64,000 nt of DNA from Rhizobium oryzicola (GCF_030504645.1 NZ_JAUKWQ010000002.1:62001-126000), one strand, 5' to 3'; numbered from the stretch's first letter, positions 8,053 through 21,121 are shown. The notes: generated by a model not told the origin, from the sequence alone. Made by a program: numbers and translations.

Positions 8053-9021
8053 TTACGCCATCTCGCTATCGAAGGCCTGCGCTATCTCTGTGCCGTTGAA
8101 GAAGGCATCAATCGCTGCCAGGACCTGCACACGATAGATGTTTCGCTCCTGAAACAGTTCGTGCCGGGCGCCCGTGATCGTGATCAGCTGACCCGCCCGA
8201 AAATTTCTGGAGAGATTTTCCTGTGCCGCATAGGGCACCACGCCATCTAGCATGGGTGCCAGAACGAGCGTCGGTACGGTAATGCGTGTCAGGTGCGTTT
8301 GCTGGCGAATGCGAGCGGCAACCTGCAGGCTTTCGTGCAGCCAGCGGGCGGTGGGTGCGCCGATGGTCAGCTCGGGGTGGGCTGCGATGATAGCGGCATT
8401 GCGGGCAAAACGGGCTGGATCCGAGGTCAATGGGTTGTTGTCATAGGGCCGATGGCTCTGGTCCTTGCTCAAGGTCACGCGGCCGAAGCCGGTCTTGCTC
8501 AAAAGGCCGGACAAGCGGCGCACCGTTCCTTCCGAAGGTCCCTGACCTGTCAGCCCGACGAACGGAGCCGCGAGGGCCATCCGCTCGATGCGGTTTGCCA
8601 GTCGCGGTGCATGCGCAAGCGCGATCAAGGCGCCGGTGGAATGGGCCGTCAGGTAGAAGGGAAGGCGGGTATCGGGCAGCACGATCTGTTCCAGGAAGAG
8701 GTCCAGGTCCCGCTGATAATCCCGGAAGCGCGCGACGTGGCCCTTTCGAGAATCCTTCAGCAGCCGGTCCGAGCCGCCCTGTCCGCGCAGGTCATAGGTC
8801 GCGACCCAGAAGCCGAGGGCATTGAGATCGCGGATTGTCTCAAAATACTTTTCGATGAACTCGTTGCGGCCATGCACCAAAACGATCGTGCCGCGTGCCG
8901 GCGAAATTTCCGAACGGAAAATGCCGTAACGCAGACGGATACCGCGATGCCCTTCGAAAAAGCCCGCCGTATGGTTGGCGGGAACAGGGTTGTCAGGCGT
9001 CGAATAGAGGATGTCGTCCAT
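8053..9021 (-). CDS. Alpha/beta hydrolase, lysophospholipase-like
   Basis: A 322-residue serine hydrolase of the Hydrolase_4/PldB type. The oxyanion region LVHGRNEF is near residue 60, the nucleophile elbow is AHSTGA, a late acidic residue lies in MLDGVVP and the catalytic His is in GARHELF. There is no signal peptide, so it is probably cytosolic. The frame extends to 9216, but MDDILYSTPDNPVP at 9021 matches the family N-terminus. The substrate is unknown; monoacylglycerol or lysophospholipid is only a family guess. Confidence 0.8.
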   Translation of the reverse strand: MDDILYSTPDNPVPANHTAGFFEGHRGIRLRYGIFRSEISPARGTIVLVHGRNEFIEKYFETIRDLNALGFWVATYDLRGQGGSDRLLKDSRKGHVARFRDYQRDLDLFLEQIVLPDTRLPFYLTAHSTGALIALAHAPRLANRIERMALAAPFVGLTGQGPSEGTVRRLSGLLSKTGFGRVTLSKDQSHRPYDNNPLTSDPARFARNAAIIAAHPELTIGAPTARWLHESLQVAARIRQQTHLTRITVPTLVLAPMLDGVVPYAAQENLSRNFRAGQLITITGARHELFQERNIYRVQVLAAIDAFFNGTEIAQAFDSEMA

Positions 9022-9282
9022 GGCTCGCCGCATTTTCAGTTGCTGGAATCTGTAGGGCGCGCTCTGACTTGCGTCAAAGAAAAAAGCACCGGGACCGGCG
9101 GGGTCGATAGTGGTCCCGGCGCAAAGGTCAACTGGAGGGAAAGGCACCTCGCTCCAGCCACCGGATGCAAATGCGTCCGGTATTTGCGAGGCTAAGATAG
9201 CCAGCCTGAATGCCACAGGAATTGGTCATTCATCATCGGTTCAGGCAGAAAACACGGGCCAAAATTTTCCGCAAAGCAGGGT

Positions 9283-9311
9283 CTTGAAGCGGCCAAAACC
9301 ACTTCCCATCT
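9283..9311 (+). promoter_or_regulatory. RpoH (sigma-32) heat-shock promoter
   Basis: CTTGAA (9283-9288) and CCCATCT (9305-9311) are separated by 16 bases, a close match to the alphaproteobacterial heat-shock promoter. The start site would fall next to the first stem of the downstream RNA thermometer. Confidence 0.7.
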
Positions 9312-9313
9312 GA

Positions 9314-9417
9314 GTTCTTGCAGGCGCCAAACGGGCCTGCAAGAACCGGCCAGCGTCGCCAGAAGGGACGCTCGCCCGAACATTAAGATCGCACACGTCG
9401 CTTCACAGGAGGACACC
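9314..9417 (+). promoter_or_regulatory. ROSE-type RNA thermometer in the hsp20 leader
   Basis: Three successive hairpins fill the leader. The first has a 12-bp stem GTTCTTGCAGGC/GCCTGCAAGAAC (9314-9346), the second is AGCGTC/GACGCT (9352-9372), and the third pairs GTCGCT (9397-9402) with AGGAGGAC (9408-9414), covering the ribosome-binding site. The UCGCU facing AGGAG matches the UYGCU hallmark of ROSE elements, which melt at heat-shock temperature to allow translation. The fold was judged by eye. Confidence 0.75.
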
Positions 9418-9900
9418 ATGCGTCACGTTGATTTTTCCCCTCTCTATCGTTCCACCGTCGGCTTTGACCGTTTGTTTTCCATGCTTGACGGCATCGGCCA
9501 GCCCGAGCAGGCCCAGACCTATCCGCCCTATAATATCGAGCGCACGGGTGAGAACACCTATCGCATCACCATGGCCGTTGCTGGCTTCGACGAGCGTGAG
9601 CTCAGCATTGAAGCACACGCCCATGTGCTGACGGTGAAGGGTGAGAAGTCCGAGGACGAGAATGCCGGAAAGAGCGAATATCTCTATCGCGGTATCGCCA
9701 AGCGCGCCTTCGAGCGCCGCTTCCAGCTTGCCGATCATGTGGAAGTGCAAGCCGCCTCGCTAAAGAACGGTCTGTTGCATATCGACCTGCTTCGCAATAT
9801 TCCCGAAACTCTGAAGCCGCGCCGCATCGCGATTGCTGGCGATCTCGCTGATGCTCCGAAGACCATCGAGGCCCAGCAGGCTCCGCAGCAGATCAACTAA
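9418..9900 (+). CDS. Small heat-shock protein, Hsp20/IbpA family
   Basis: A 160-residue alpha-crystallin-domain holdase that keeps unfolded proteins soluble for refolding by DnaK and ClpB. The ACD spans about residues 35-130 and includes ENTYRITMAVAGF and RAFERRFQLADHV. The N-terminus (MRHVDFSPLYRSTVGFDRLF) is typical of rhizobial class A IbpA-like proteins; the C-terminal IXI-type motif is present as RRIAIAG. An RpoH promoter and a ROSE element control it, giving both transcriptional and translational heat induction. Confidence 0.93.
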   Translation: MRHVDFSPLYRSTVGFDRLFSMLDGIGQPEQAQTYPPYNIERTGENTYRITMAVAGFDERELSIEAHAHVLTVKGEKSEDENAGKSEYLYRGIAKRAFERRFQLADHVEVQAASLKNGLLHIDLLRNIPETLKPRRIAIAGDLADAPKTIEAQQAPQQIN

Positions 9901-9934
9901 CTGCCTAGCCCCTCTCGAATTGGCAGACGTTCAG

Positions 9935-9961
9935 GCCTCTCCCCCGCGGGAGAGGCTTTTG
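9935..9961 (+). terminator. Terminator of hsp20
   Basis: The stem GCCTCTCCC/GGGAGAGGC with a four-base loop is followed by TTTT. It ends four bases before the stop of the convergent symporter gene and may serve both. Confidence 0.85.
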
Positions 9962-9964
9962 TCA

Positions 9965-10948
9965 TTATACGGTGGCCGCCACGGGTTTCTTCTGCTGCTT
10001 TGCGGCATACCGTTGTGCAAGCACTGCGCAGGCCATCAGCTGGATCTGGTGGAAGAGCATCAGGGGCAGAACGATCGCGCCAATGCTTTGGCCCGCGAAA
10101 ATCGCACTCGCCATGGGCACGCCGCTTGCAAGGCTTTTCTTCGAACCGCAGAAGGTGATGGTGATTTCGTCTTCCTTGTTGAAGCCCATCAGTCGGCTGC
10201 CGAACATGGTCAGGCAGAGGATGGCAGCGAGAAGAATGCCGTTGACCACGATGACCACGGCAATATCTGTAATCGAGAAGGTGTGCCACAGCCCCTCATT
10301 CACGGACTCGCTGAAGGCGAGATAGACGACCATCAGGATCGAACCGCGATCAACAGGCATGAGGATCTTCTTGCGGGCGCGGATCCAGCTGCCGATCCAG
10401 GGTTCCAGAACCTGGCCCAGGATGAACGGCGCCAGAAGCTGCAATACGATGGTTTCCAATGCGCTGAAGGAGAAGCCGGACTGGCCTTGCGTGGTGAACA
10501 GCAAGCCTACCAGGAGCGGGGTCAGGAACATGCCGAACAGGTTGGAGGCGGATGCCGAGCAGATCGCCGCCGGTACGTTGCCGCCGGCAATTGAAGTAAA
10601 GGCAATCGACGACTGCACGGTGGATGGCAGAACGCACAGATAAAGGATGCCAATGTAGAGCTTGGGATCCAGAATGGACGGGGGGATGAAACCTAGCGCC
10701 AACCCGACCAGCGGAAAGACCGCAAAGGTGGTGAGTAGGATGGTCAGGTGAAGGCGCCAGTGCAGGATACCGGCAATCACCACATCCCGCGAAAGCCGCG
10801 CACCGTGTAGGAAGAACAGAAGGGCAATCGCGCAATTGGTTGCGACGTTGAAGTAGGACGCAAAGGCGCCGTGTGCCGGGAACAGGGAAGCAATGATGAC
10901 CGTCGTCACTAGCATCAATGTGAACTGGTCTGGCAAGAAACGCTGCAT
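9965..10948 (-). CDS. Bile acid:sodium symporter-family transporter
   Basis: A 327-residue inner-membrane protein of the SBF-like family (PF13593 type) with nine to ten predicted helices. It begins MQRFLPDQFTLMLVTTVIIA; the conserved FLHGARLS, the LPSTVQSSIAFT segment near residue 110, and GSKKSLASGVPMA near 280 are family features. The natural substrate is unknown and need not be a bile acid. The divergent LysR-type gene 87 bases upstream is its likely regulator. Confidence 0.85.
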   Translation of the reverse strand: MQRFLPDQFTLMLVTTVIIASLFPAHGAFASYFNVATNCAIALLFFLHGARLSRDVVIAGILHWRLHLTILLTTFAVFPLVGLALGFIPPSILDPKLYIGILYLCVLPSTVQSSIAFTSIAGGNVPAAICSASASNLFGMFLTPLLVGLLFTTQGQSGFSFSALETIVLQLLAPFILGQVLEPWIGSWIRARKKILMPVDRGSILMVVYLAFSESVNEGLWHTFSITDIAVVIVVNGILLAAILCLTMFGSRLMGFNKEDEITITFCGSKKSLASGVPMASAIFAGQSIGAIVLPLMLFHQIQLMACAVLAQRYAAKQQKKPVAATV

Positions 10949-11004
10949 GGCGAAATCCTCAATCGTGGCTGCTTTACTTCTCCGTCATCACAAAGCAAGA
11001 TGCA

Positions 11005-11019
11005 ATAACTAACAGTTAT
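11005..11019. promoter_or_regulatory. Candidate LysR-type operator
   Basis: ATAACTAACAGTTAT is a perfect 6-bp inverted repeat of the T-N11-A form, midway between the divergent transporter and LysR genes. TGCAATAAC occurs directly before it and again at the LysR start. Confidence 0.6.
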
Positions 11020-11035
11020 CGCGAAGTGCAATAAC

Positions 11036-11902
11036 ATGCTGAGCCTCACGCATCTCAACAGCTTCGTCATGCTGCACCAGACCGGTTCTTTCACTGTGGC
11101 CGCCGAGCGGCTGGGGCTTGGGCAATCGACGGTGACCCAGCATATCCAGCGGCTCGAGAAATCTGTCGGAAAGCAGTTGATCTTTCGCAATACCCATCAG
11201 GTCCGTATTACCGCGGAGGGGGAGGCCCTGCTCAGCTACGCCCGCGGGATGCTGGAGCTGAACGGCAAGGTCATGTCCCTGTTCAGCGAAAGCCGCCTGC
11301 GCGGACGCCTTCGTCTCGGCGTGTCCGAGGATGTCGTCGAAAACCGCCTCACTACAATTCTGGAAGATTTCATCCGTCTGCATCCGCTTGTCGATCTCGA
11401 ACTCACGGTGGACCTCAGCGTCAACCTCTACCAGATGCTGGAGGTGGGCGATCTCGATCTCGTGCTTGCCAAGCGTCATCTCGGCGAGACCCATGGACAA
11501 TTGCTCTATCGCGAGCCGCTTGTCTGGCTGGCGCGCGATCCGGATCTGATTCTTTCGCGCGGGGATCCGCTGCCGCTGATCGCCTTTCCGGCGCCGAGTA
11601 TCACCCGGCGTCTGGCACAGCGGGCACTGGACCGTGAGAAGTGGGCTTGGCGGATCGTCTGCACCTGCGGCAGCCTTTCGGGACTGACCGCTGCGGCTCG
11701 CGCCGGCATGGGGGTTTTGGTGCAGCCGCGCAGCATGGCGCCGTCGGGCCTGCGGGAAATACCGGCAGACCGCTTGCCGGCACTGGAGGATGTGGAATTT
11801 GTTCTGGTGCCGCGCCGGGGTGCCGACGCGGCGCTGCTGGCCGCCCTGTCAGACCTGATCACGAAGCGGATCGCGCCGCATGCGGGATTGGCGACCGATT
11901 AA
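11036..11902 (+). CDS. LysR-family transcriptional regulator
   Basis: 288 residues with an N-terminal winged helix-turn-helix (residues 1-60, GSFTVAAERLGLGQSTVTQHIQRLE) and a C-terminal periplasmic-binding-like effector domain from about residue 90. It is divergent from the SBF-family transporter and a T-N11-A dyad lies between them, so it probably controls that gene and its own expression. The effector is unknown. The ATG is only 16 bases from the operator, suggesting autorepression. Confidence 0.9.
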   Translation: MLSLTHLNSFVMLHQTGSFTVAAERLGLGQSTVTQHIQRLEKSVGKQLIFRNTHQVRITAEGEALLSYARGMLELNGKVMSLFSESRLRGRLRLGVSEDVVENRLTTILEDFIRLHPLVDLELTVDLSVNLYQMLEVGDLDLVLAKRHLGETHGQLLYREPLVWLARDPDLILSRGDPLPLIAFPAPSITRRLAQRALDREKWAWRIVCTCGSLSGLTAAARAGMGVLVQPRSMAPSGLREIPADRLPALEDVEFVLVPRRGADAALLAALSDLITKRIAPHAGLATD

Positions 11903-11908
11903 GCGGTG

Positions 11909-12961
11909 TCAGCCCGCCGCCACCAGGCGCAGGAATGCATCGACATCGTCTGGTGTTGTTGCAAAGCTGGTGACGAGGCGGATCAGCACATCCTGTTCAC
12001 TGACCGGTTCCGCCATATCCTTTGGCTCTAGCCAGTCGTAAAATTTTGCACCCTTTTCCCCGGCCGCCTTGGCCGTTGCCTTGGGAAGAACAGCAAAAAC
12101 CTCGTTGGACCGGGTTTCCCAGGCCAGGCGCGCAGTGTTGGAGCCGTTCAGTCCTGCGCGAAGACGATCAGCCATGGCGTTGGCATGGCGCGCAAGATCC
12201 AGCCAGAGGTCATCCTGCAGATAGGCCTCGAACTGGGCGGCGATGAAACGGGACTTGGAAAAGAGCTGGGCAGAGCGCTTGCGGATGAAGGGAAGTTCCT
12301 TCGCCATGGCAGGGTCGAAGAATACGATGGCTTCCGCGCACCAGCAGCCGTTCTTGGTGCCGCCGAAAGAGAGGACATCGACGCCGCGCTTCCAGGTCAT
12401 TTCGGCCGGTGTCGCCCCGAGGTTGACCAGCGCATTGGCGAAGCGCGCACCATCCATGTGCAGCGGCAGGCCATGTTCATGGGAAATGCGGGCGATCTCC
12501 TCGATTTCGTCGAGGGTATAAATGGTGCCGGTTTCGGTCGCCTGCGTCATGGTGACGGCGGTCGCGCGGCCATGGTGGACGGCATCCTGAGGATACCGAG
12601 CGATGCGGGAGACGAGATGCCTCGGGTCCATCTTGCCGTGCGGACCGTCGACCGGCGACATGCGCATGCCGCTGAAGAAATCCGGCGCGCCACATTCGTC
12701 TTCGATGACATGCGCTTCGGAATGCGCAAAGGTCACGCCGCCCGGCTTTGCCAGGCTTGCCAGCGCCAGAGAATTGGCGGCCGTACCGGTCGCGACAAAG
12801 AAGACCGAGACCTCGCGTTCGAAGATTTCGTTGAAACGCTGCTCGATGGCGAGGTCCAGTTCACTCGTGCCGTAGGCTGCGGCAAAGCGGGTCGATTCCT
12901 TCAGCAGGCGTTCGTTGATGGCGGGATGTGCGCCCGCCCAGTTGTCCGAGGCAAAAAACAT
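11909..12961 (-). CDS. ltaE: Low-specificity L-threonine aldolase
   Basis: A 350-residue PLP-dependent enzyme of the beta-eliminating lyase fold that cleaves threonine and allo-threonine to glycine and acetaldehyde. It begins MFFASDNWAGAHP; the GTAANSLAL phosphate-binding segment, the HMDGARFANA aspartate region and the PLP lysine in SFGGTKNG are all present. Cytosolic. It converges with the LysR gene, their stops lying within six bases of each other. Confidence 0.92.
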   Translation of the reverse strand: MFFASDNWAGAHPAINERLLKESTRFAAAYGTSELDLAIEQRFNEIFEREVSVFFVATGTAANSLALASLAKPGGVTFAHSEAHVIEDECGAPDFFSGMRMSPVDGPHGKMDPRHLVSRIARYPQDAVHHGRATAVTMTQATETGTIYTLDEIEEIARISHEHGLPLHMDGARFANALVNLGATPAEMTWKRGVDVLSFGGTKNGCWCAEAIVFFDPAMAKELPFIRKRSAQLFSKSRFIAAQFEAYLQDDLWLDLARHANAMADRLRAGLNGSNTARLAWETRSNEVFAVLPKATAKAAGEKGAKFYDWLEPKDMAEPVSEQDVLIRLVTSFATTPDDVDAFLRLVAAG

Positions 12962-13376
12962 GGGGTCGGCTTTCGCAGGTAAGATGACAGCGGCCGGAGA
13001 TTAGGCTGATCCTCCGTCGGATCAATAGTCTCGGCGCGATAAACCCGCGGACCTGTGTGCGAACGCAATCTTGCGGCTCGAAATGCAGGCCTCTGATAAG
13101 AAAATTGCCCGGAACCCACCTCGGCCGTAATTTTCCCTCTAGGAGATCGTTAATTTTCTGGTCTGCGCTCTTGCGGGGCTATAAGCTTTCTGTCATAGAT
13201 TTTGAAAACTAGGACAGAAATGCTGTCCTAATTCAATTGATCGCCGGATGATATCGTCGCTTCGAAAGAGGGGAGGGTTGTCATCTGGCGGTGCGGTGTC
13301 TGGTGTAGGTGCCCTTTGGGTGCAACGCCGGGCTGGCTGTTCAAGATGGTCCCAAGTGGCCGATTGGAGGAATATG
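12962..13376 (+). promoter_or_regulatory. gltB upstream region with an 8-bp dyad
   Basis: About 410 bases between ltaE and gltB. It includes a perfect inverted repeat TAGGACAG/CTGTCCTA (13210-13230, five-base spacer) and a weak promoter-like CTTGCG 17 bases before TCATAG near 13170. The leader after the dyad is about 145 bases and is open in the gltB frame from 13248, but lacks a better start than that assigned to gltB. GGAGG at 13366-13370 is the gltB ribosome-binding site. Confidence 0.5.
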
Positions 13377-18089
<4,713 letters not shown>

Positions 18090-18111
18090 TTCGACAGGCT
18101 CCATCGTTGTG

Positions 18112-18128
18112 ATATGCTATCGGCATAT
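18112..18128. promoter_or_regulatory. Dyad upstream of vapB, likely autoregulatory operator
   Basis: The inverted repeat ATATGC/GCATAT with a five-base centre lies 23 bases after the gltB stop and 20 bases before the vapB start, where VapBC complexes normally bind. Confidence 0.55.
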
Positions 18129-18147
18129 GACGGCTTTGGAGGTGGAT

Positions 18148-18420
18148 ATGAACGAGCATGGAAAGGACGCGCGTGGAGATGGTGAGGTCGCAGCCGCCAT
18201 CTTCAAAAATGGTCGAAGCCGGGCGGTTCGCATACCGAAGGAATTCGAGTTCGATGGTGATCGGGCCGTTCTTGTGCAGCAACCGGATGGCTCGATCCTG
18301 ATGCGGACGGCAGTGACTGCTGGCCTCATCGAGTATCTCAAGCAGGCCGAAGCCTGGACCGGAGAAGACTTCGTTGAAGAGGACGATGATCTTCCACCGC
18401 TCCGAGAGGTCGAGATCTGA
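18148..18420 (+). CDS. vapB: VapB-type antitoxin (AbrB/SpoVT fold)
   Basis: 90 residues. The DNA-binding swapped-hairpin signature AIFKNGRSRAVRIPKEF lies near residue 20, and the acidic C-terminus (EDFVEEDDDLPPLREVEI) is the likely toxin-wrapping segment. The start at 18148 follows GGAGG by five bases; an in-frame ATG at 18127 lies inside the upstream dyad and is less likely. The stop overlaps the vapC start as TGATG, implying translational coupling. It sits in the gltB-gltD interval. Confidence 0.88.
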   Translation: MNEHGKDARGDGEVAAAIFKNGRSRAVRIPKEFEFDGDRAVLVQQPDGSILMRTAVTAGLIEYLKQAEAWTGEDFVEEDDDLPPLREVEI

Positions 18421-18815
18421 TGCGGTACATGCTCGACACCAACATCGTTTCGGCGATCGTTCGGGACCCGCGTGGGAAGGTTCTTGAACGTCTTCTCGAG
18501 GTTGGTGAGGAGAACGCCTTTATCAGTATCATCACCCATGGTGAGATCTGGTACGGCGTAAAGAAGAACGGCTCCGAGGAGCTCGCACGAAAGGTCTCGG
18601 CGGTCACGCGGCGGCTTTACGTAGCGCCCCTTCAGTTGCCGAGCGACCAGCGTTATGCCGAGATCCGGCTGGCGTTGAGACAGGGAAAGAATATCGGTCC
18701 AAACGACCTTTGGATCGCGGCACATGCAGTGGCGCTCGATGCCGTGCTCGTGACGAATAATGAAACCGAGTTTTCCCGGGTTCCGGGACTGAAGATCGAG
18801 AACTGGCTGCGATAG
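18420..18815 (+). CDS. vapC: VapC toxin, PIN-domain ribonuclease
   Basis: 131 residues. PIN acidic residues are in place: Asp6 (MLDTN), Glu42 (THGEIWYG), Asp96 (NDLWIAAHA), and a late N-N-E-T-E-F motif near 113-118. VapC toxins cleave tRNA-fMet or other structured RNAs; the target here is unknown. The gene appears intact. It starts within the vapB stop codon and lies 18 bases before a small membrane-protein gene in the same direction. Confidence 0.9.
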   Translation: MRYMLDTNIVSAIVRDPRGKVLERLLEVGEENAFISIITHGEIWYGVKKNGSEELARKVSAVTRRLYVAPLQLPSDQRYAEIRLALRQGKNIGPNDLWIAAHAVALDAVLVTNNETEFSRVPGLKIENWLR

Positions 18816-18833
18816 CGGCGGAGAGGAAGCAGA

Positions 18834-18992
18834 ATGCGCAAAGTGCATCTCCTAGTCTCCATCATGCTGGCTACCGCAGTTCCGACCGCCGGCTATCTGG
18901 TCAACGGATCGATCGGATTGGAGTTTATCGTGCAGGGGGCGATCATCGGCTTCGCCTACTGGTATTGGGGGCCTTTGGGCCTGCCGTTTTGA
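18834..18992 (+). CDS. Small membrane protein between gltB and gltD
   Basis: 52 residues starting MRKVHLLVSIMLATAVPTAG and ending FAYWYWGPLGLPF. Two hydrophobic segments (about 5-20 and 30-48) predict a membrane location. GAGAGGAAG precedes the ATG. The gltD ribosome-binding site lies immediately after its stop. As I recall, S. meliloti also has a small gene between gltB and gltD, so this is probably the conserved member of the operon, with vapBC added before it. Function unknown. Confidence 0.7.
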   Translation: MRKVHLLVSIMLATAVPTAGYLVNGSIGLEFIVQGAIIGFAYWYWGPLGLPF

Positions 18993-19003
18993 AAGGGTAA
19001 GAC

Positions 19004-20458
19004 ATGGGCAAGGTTACGGGTTTCATGGAAATCGACCGGCAGGTGGCAAAGTACCAGCCTGCGTCGGATCGCATTCGCCATTTCCGCGAGTTCACCATTC
19101 CAATGTCGGATGCCGAGGTGACGAAACAGGCAGCGCGCTGCATGGACTGTGGCATTCCCTATTGCCATGGCCCGACCGGCTGTCCAGTTCATAACCAGAT
19201 CCCTGATTGGAACGACCTCGTCTACAACAACAAGTGGGAAGAGGCGATCCGCAACCTCCATTCCACCAACAACTTCCCCGAATTCACGGGTCGCGTATGC
19301 CCGGCACCTTGCGAGGAAGCCTGCACGCTGAACCTGGAAGATGCTCCCGTGGCGATCAAGACGGTCGAGCAGGCCATTGCCGACAAGGCCTATGAGCTTG
19401 GCTTCATCTCGCCGCAGCCGCCGACCATCCACACCGGCAAGAAGGTGGCCATCATCGGTTCGGGTCCTGCGGGTCTTGCCGCGGCCCAGCAACTGGGCCG
19501 TTCCGGCCATGAGGTTCATGTCTATGAGCGTGAATCCAAGCCCGGCGGGCTGCTTCGCTACGGTATCCCTGATTTCAAGATGGAGAAGAACTTCATCGAC
19601 CGCCGCGTCGAGCAGATCAAGGGCGAGGGCGTCACCTTCCATTGCGGCGTCAATATCGGCGTCGACCTGCCGATGGAAAAGCTGCTGGCAGACCATGATG
19701 CGGTGATCTATTGCGGCGGTTCGGAAACGCCGCGTCCTGCCGGTATTCCAGGTGTGGACCTGCACGGCGTCTATGATGCCATGCCTTATCTGGTACAGCA
19801 GAACCGCCGCGTCGGTCGCGAAAATATCGATAGCGTGGGTTGGCCGTCCGAGCCGATCCTGGCTGGTGCAAAGCACGTCGTCGTCGTCGGCGGTGGCGAT
19901 ACGGCATCGGACTGCGTCGGCACGGCCTTCCGCCAGGGTGCCGTGAAGGTCACCCAGCTCGACATCCGCCCCATGCCGCCGGAAAAGGAAGACAAGCTTG
20001 CCGTCTGGCCTTTCTGGGCCACCAAGATGCGCACCTCGTCGTCGCAGGCTGAAGGCGCAAACCGCGAATTCCAGGTTGCGACGCTCGAATTCGTGGGCGA
20101 AGACGGTCAGTTGACCGGCGTGCGCTGCTGCCAGGTGGATGAGCGCCGCAAGCCGATTGCTGGTACGGACTTCATCATCAAGGCTGATCTCGCCTTCATC
20201 GCCATCGGCTTCTCCGGCCCGGCGAAGGATAGCGTGCTGAAGGATCTCGGCGACAAGCTTACGCTCAATATCGATCGCCGTGGCTCCACGAACGTGGTCG
20301 CCAACGAAAAGGACTACAAGACCTCCGTCGATAAGCTCTGGGCAGCCGGTGACGTCCGCCGCGGCCAGTCGCTGGTGGTCTGGGCCATCCGCGAAGGCCG
20401 TCAGGTGGCCCGCGCCGTGGACGAGGCCTTGATGGGCTCGACGGTTCTGCCGGCCTGA
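19004..20458 (+). CDS. gltD: Glutamate synthase (NADPH), small subunit
   Basis: A 484-residue iron-sulfur flavoprotein that passes electrons from NADPH to GltB. N-terminal cysteines for [4Fe-4S] clusters are in CMDCGIPYCHGPTGCPVHN and RVCPAPCEEAC (residues about 45-110). The FAD-binding GSGPAGLAAAQQL lies near residue 150 and the NADPH-binding VVGGGDTASDC near 290. The C-terminal AAGDVRRGQSLVVWAIREGR is typical. It is 11 bases after the small membrane gene. Confidence 0.96.
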   Translation: MGKVTGFMEIDRQVAKYQPASDRIRHFREFTIPMSDAEVTKQAARCMDCGIPYCHGPTGCPVHNQIPDWNDLVYNNKWEEAIRNLHSTNNFPEFTGRVCPAPCEEACTLNLEDAPVAIKTVEQAIADKAYELGFISPQPPTIHTGKKVAIIGSGPAGLAAAQQLGRSGHEVHVYERESKPGGLLRYGIPDFKMEKNFIDRRVEQIKGEGVTFHCGVNIGVDLPMEKLLADHDAVIYCGGSETPRPAGIPGVDLHGVYDAMPYLVQQNRRVGRENIDSVGWPSEPILAGAKHVVVVGGGDTASDCVGTAFRQGAVKVTQLDIRPMPPEKEDKLAVWPFWATKMRTSSSQAEGANREFQVATLEFVGEDGQLTGVRCCQVDERRKPIAGTDFIIKADLAFIAIGFSGPAKDSVLKDLGDKLTLNIDRRGSTNVVANEKDYKTSVDKLWAAGDVRRGQSLVVWAIREGRQVARAVDEALMGSTVLPA

Positions 20459-20479
20459 TAGGCTCTAAAAGTGATCTTC

Positions 20480-20510
20480 ATCAGCCCGGTTCGCCGGGCT
20501 GATCTGTTTC
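20480..20510 (+). terminator. Terminator of the gltBD unit
   Basis: A perfect 10-bp stem ATCAGCCCGG/CCGGGCTGAT with loop TTCG is followed by CTGTTTC. It ends 27 bases before the next gene. Confidence 0.8.
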
Positions 20511-20537
20511 AGCATGCTGACATATTGGACACCATTG

Positions 20538-21107
20538 ATGGCTCTGAAGTTTTATCTTGCCGGACCGGAAGTTTTTCTGCCCAACGCCCGCGATATGCTG
20601 GATGCAAAGGCTGCGATGACCCGCGCCTACGGGTTCGAGCCGATCTGTCCTGGTGACGTGACGATCGAACCTGCGCCGACGCTGCATGAATTCGGTCTCA
20701 AGATCAGTGCGGTCGATGAGGACATGATGAACCGCGCCGATGGCGTGATTGCCAATCTGACGCCCTTCCGTGGCATCGCCGCCGATGTCGGCACCGCTTT
20801 CGAGCTGGGGTATATGTGCGCGCAGGGCAAGATCGTTTCTGCTTATACCAATGTGGCGGAGAACCATTTCCAGCGGACATCCGGTTTCTACAACGGCGAA
20901 GTGCGGGAAACAGCGGATGGCCGCAAGCGCGGGCCGGATGGCATGTCGCTTGAGAATTTCGACATGATCGAAAACCTGATGCTGCATGGCGGCGTGGAGC
21001 GTCGTGGCGGCTTCATTGCCACGCATGCCGCATCACCCGAGGCGCTTTACACGGATCTGACTGCTTTCGAGGCCTGCCTGAAATGGGTCGCCAGCCGGCA
21101 TGGCTGA
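20538..21107 (+). CDS. Nucleoside 2-deoxyribosyltransferase-like protein
   Basis: 189 residues. It begins MALKFYLAGPEVFLPNA, the nucleotide-binding signature of the family, and has the D-x-x-x-x-A-D-G-V-I-A-N-L segment near residue 65 and the catalytic-type Glu in GTAFELGYMCAQGK near 90. The family transfers deoxyribose between bases or hydrolyses nucleotides such as dNMPs. The exact substrate is not evident. The frame extends to 20514, but 20538 is the better start. Confidence 0.85.
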   Translation: MALKFYLAGPEVFLPNARDMLDAKAAMTRAYGFEPICPGDVTIEPAPTLHEFGLKISAVDEDMMNRADGVIANLTPFRGIAADVGTAFELGYMCAQGKIVSAYTNVAENHFQRTSGFYNGEVRETADGRKRGPDGMSLENFDMIENLMLHGGVERRGGFIATHAASPEALYTDLTAFEACLKWVASRHG

Positions 21108-21121
21108 TTGCGCAGGCTTCC

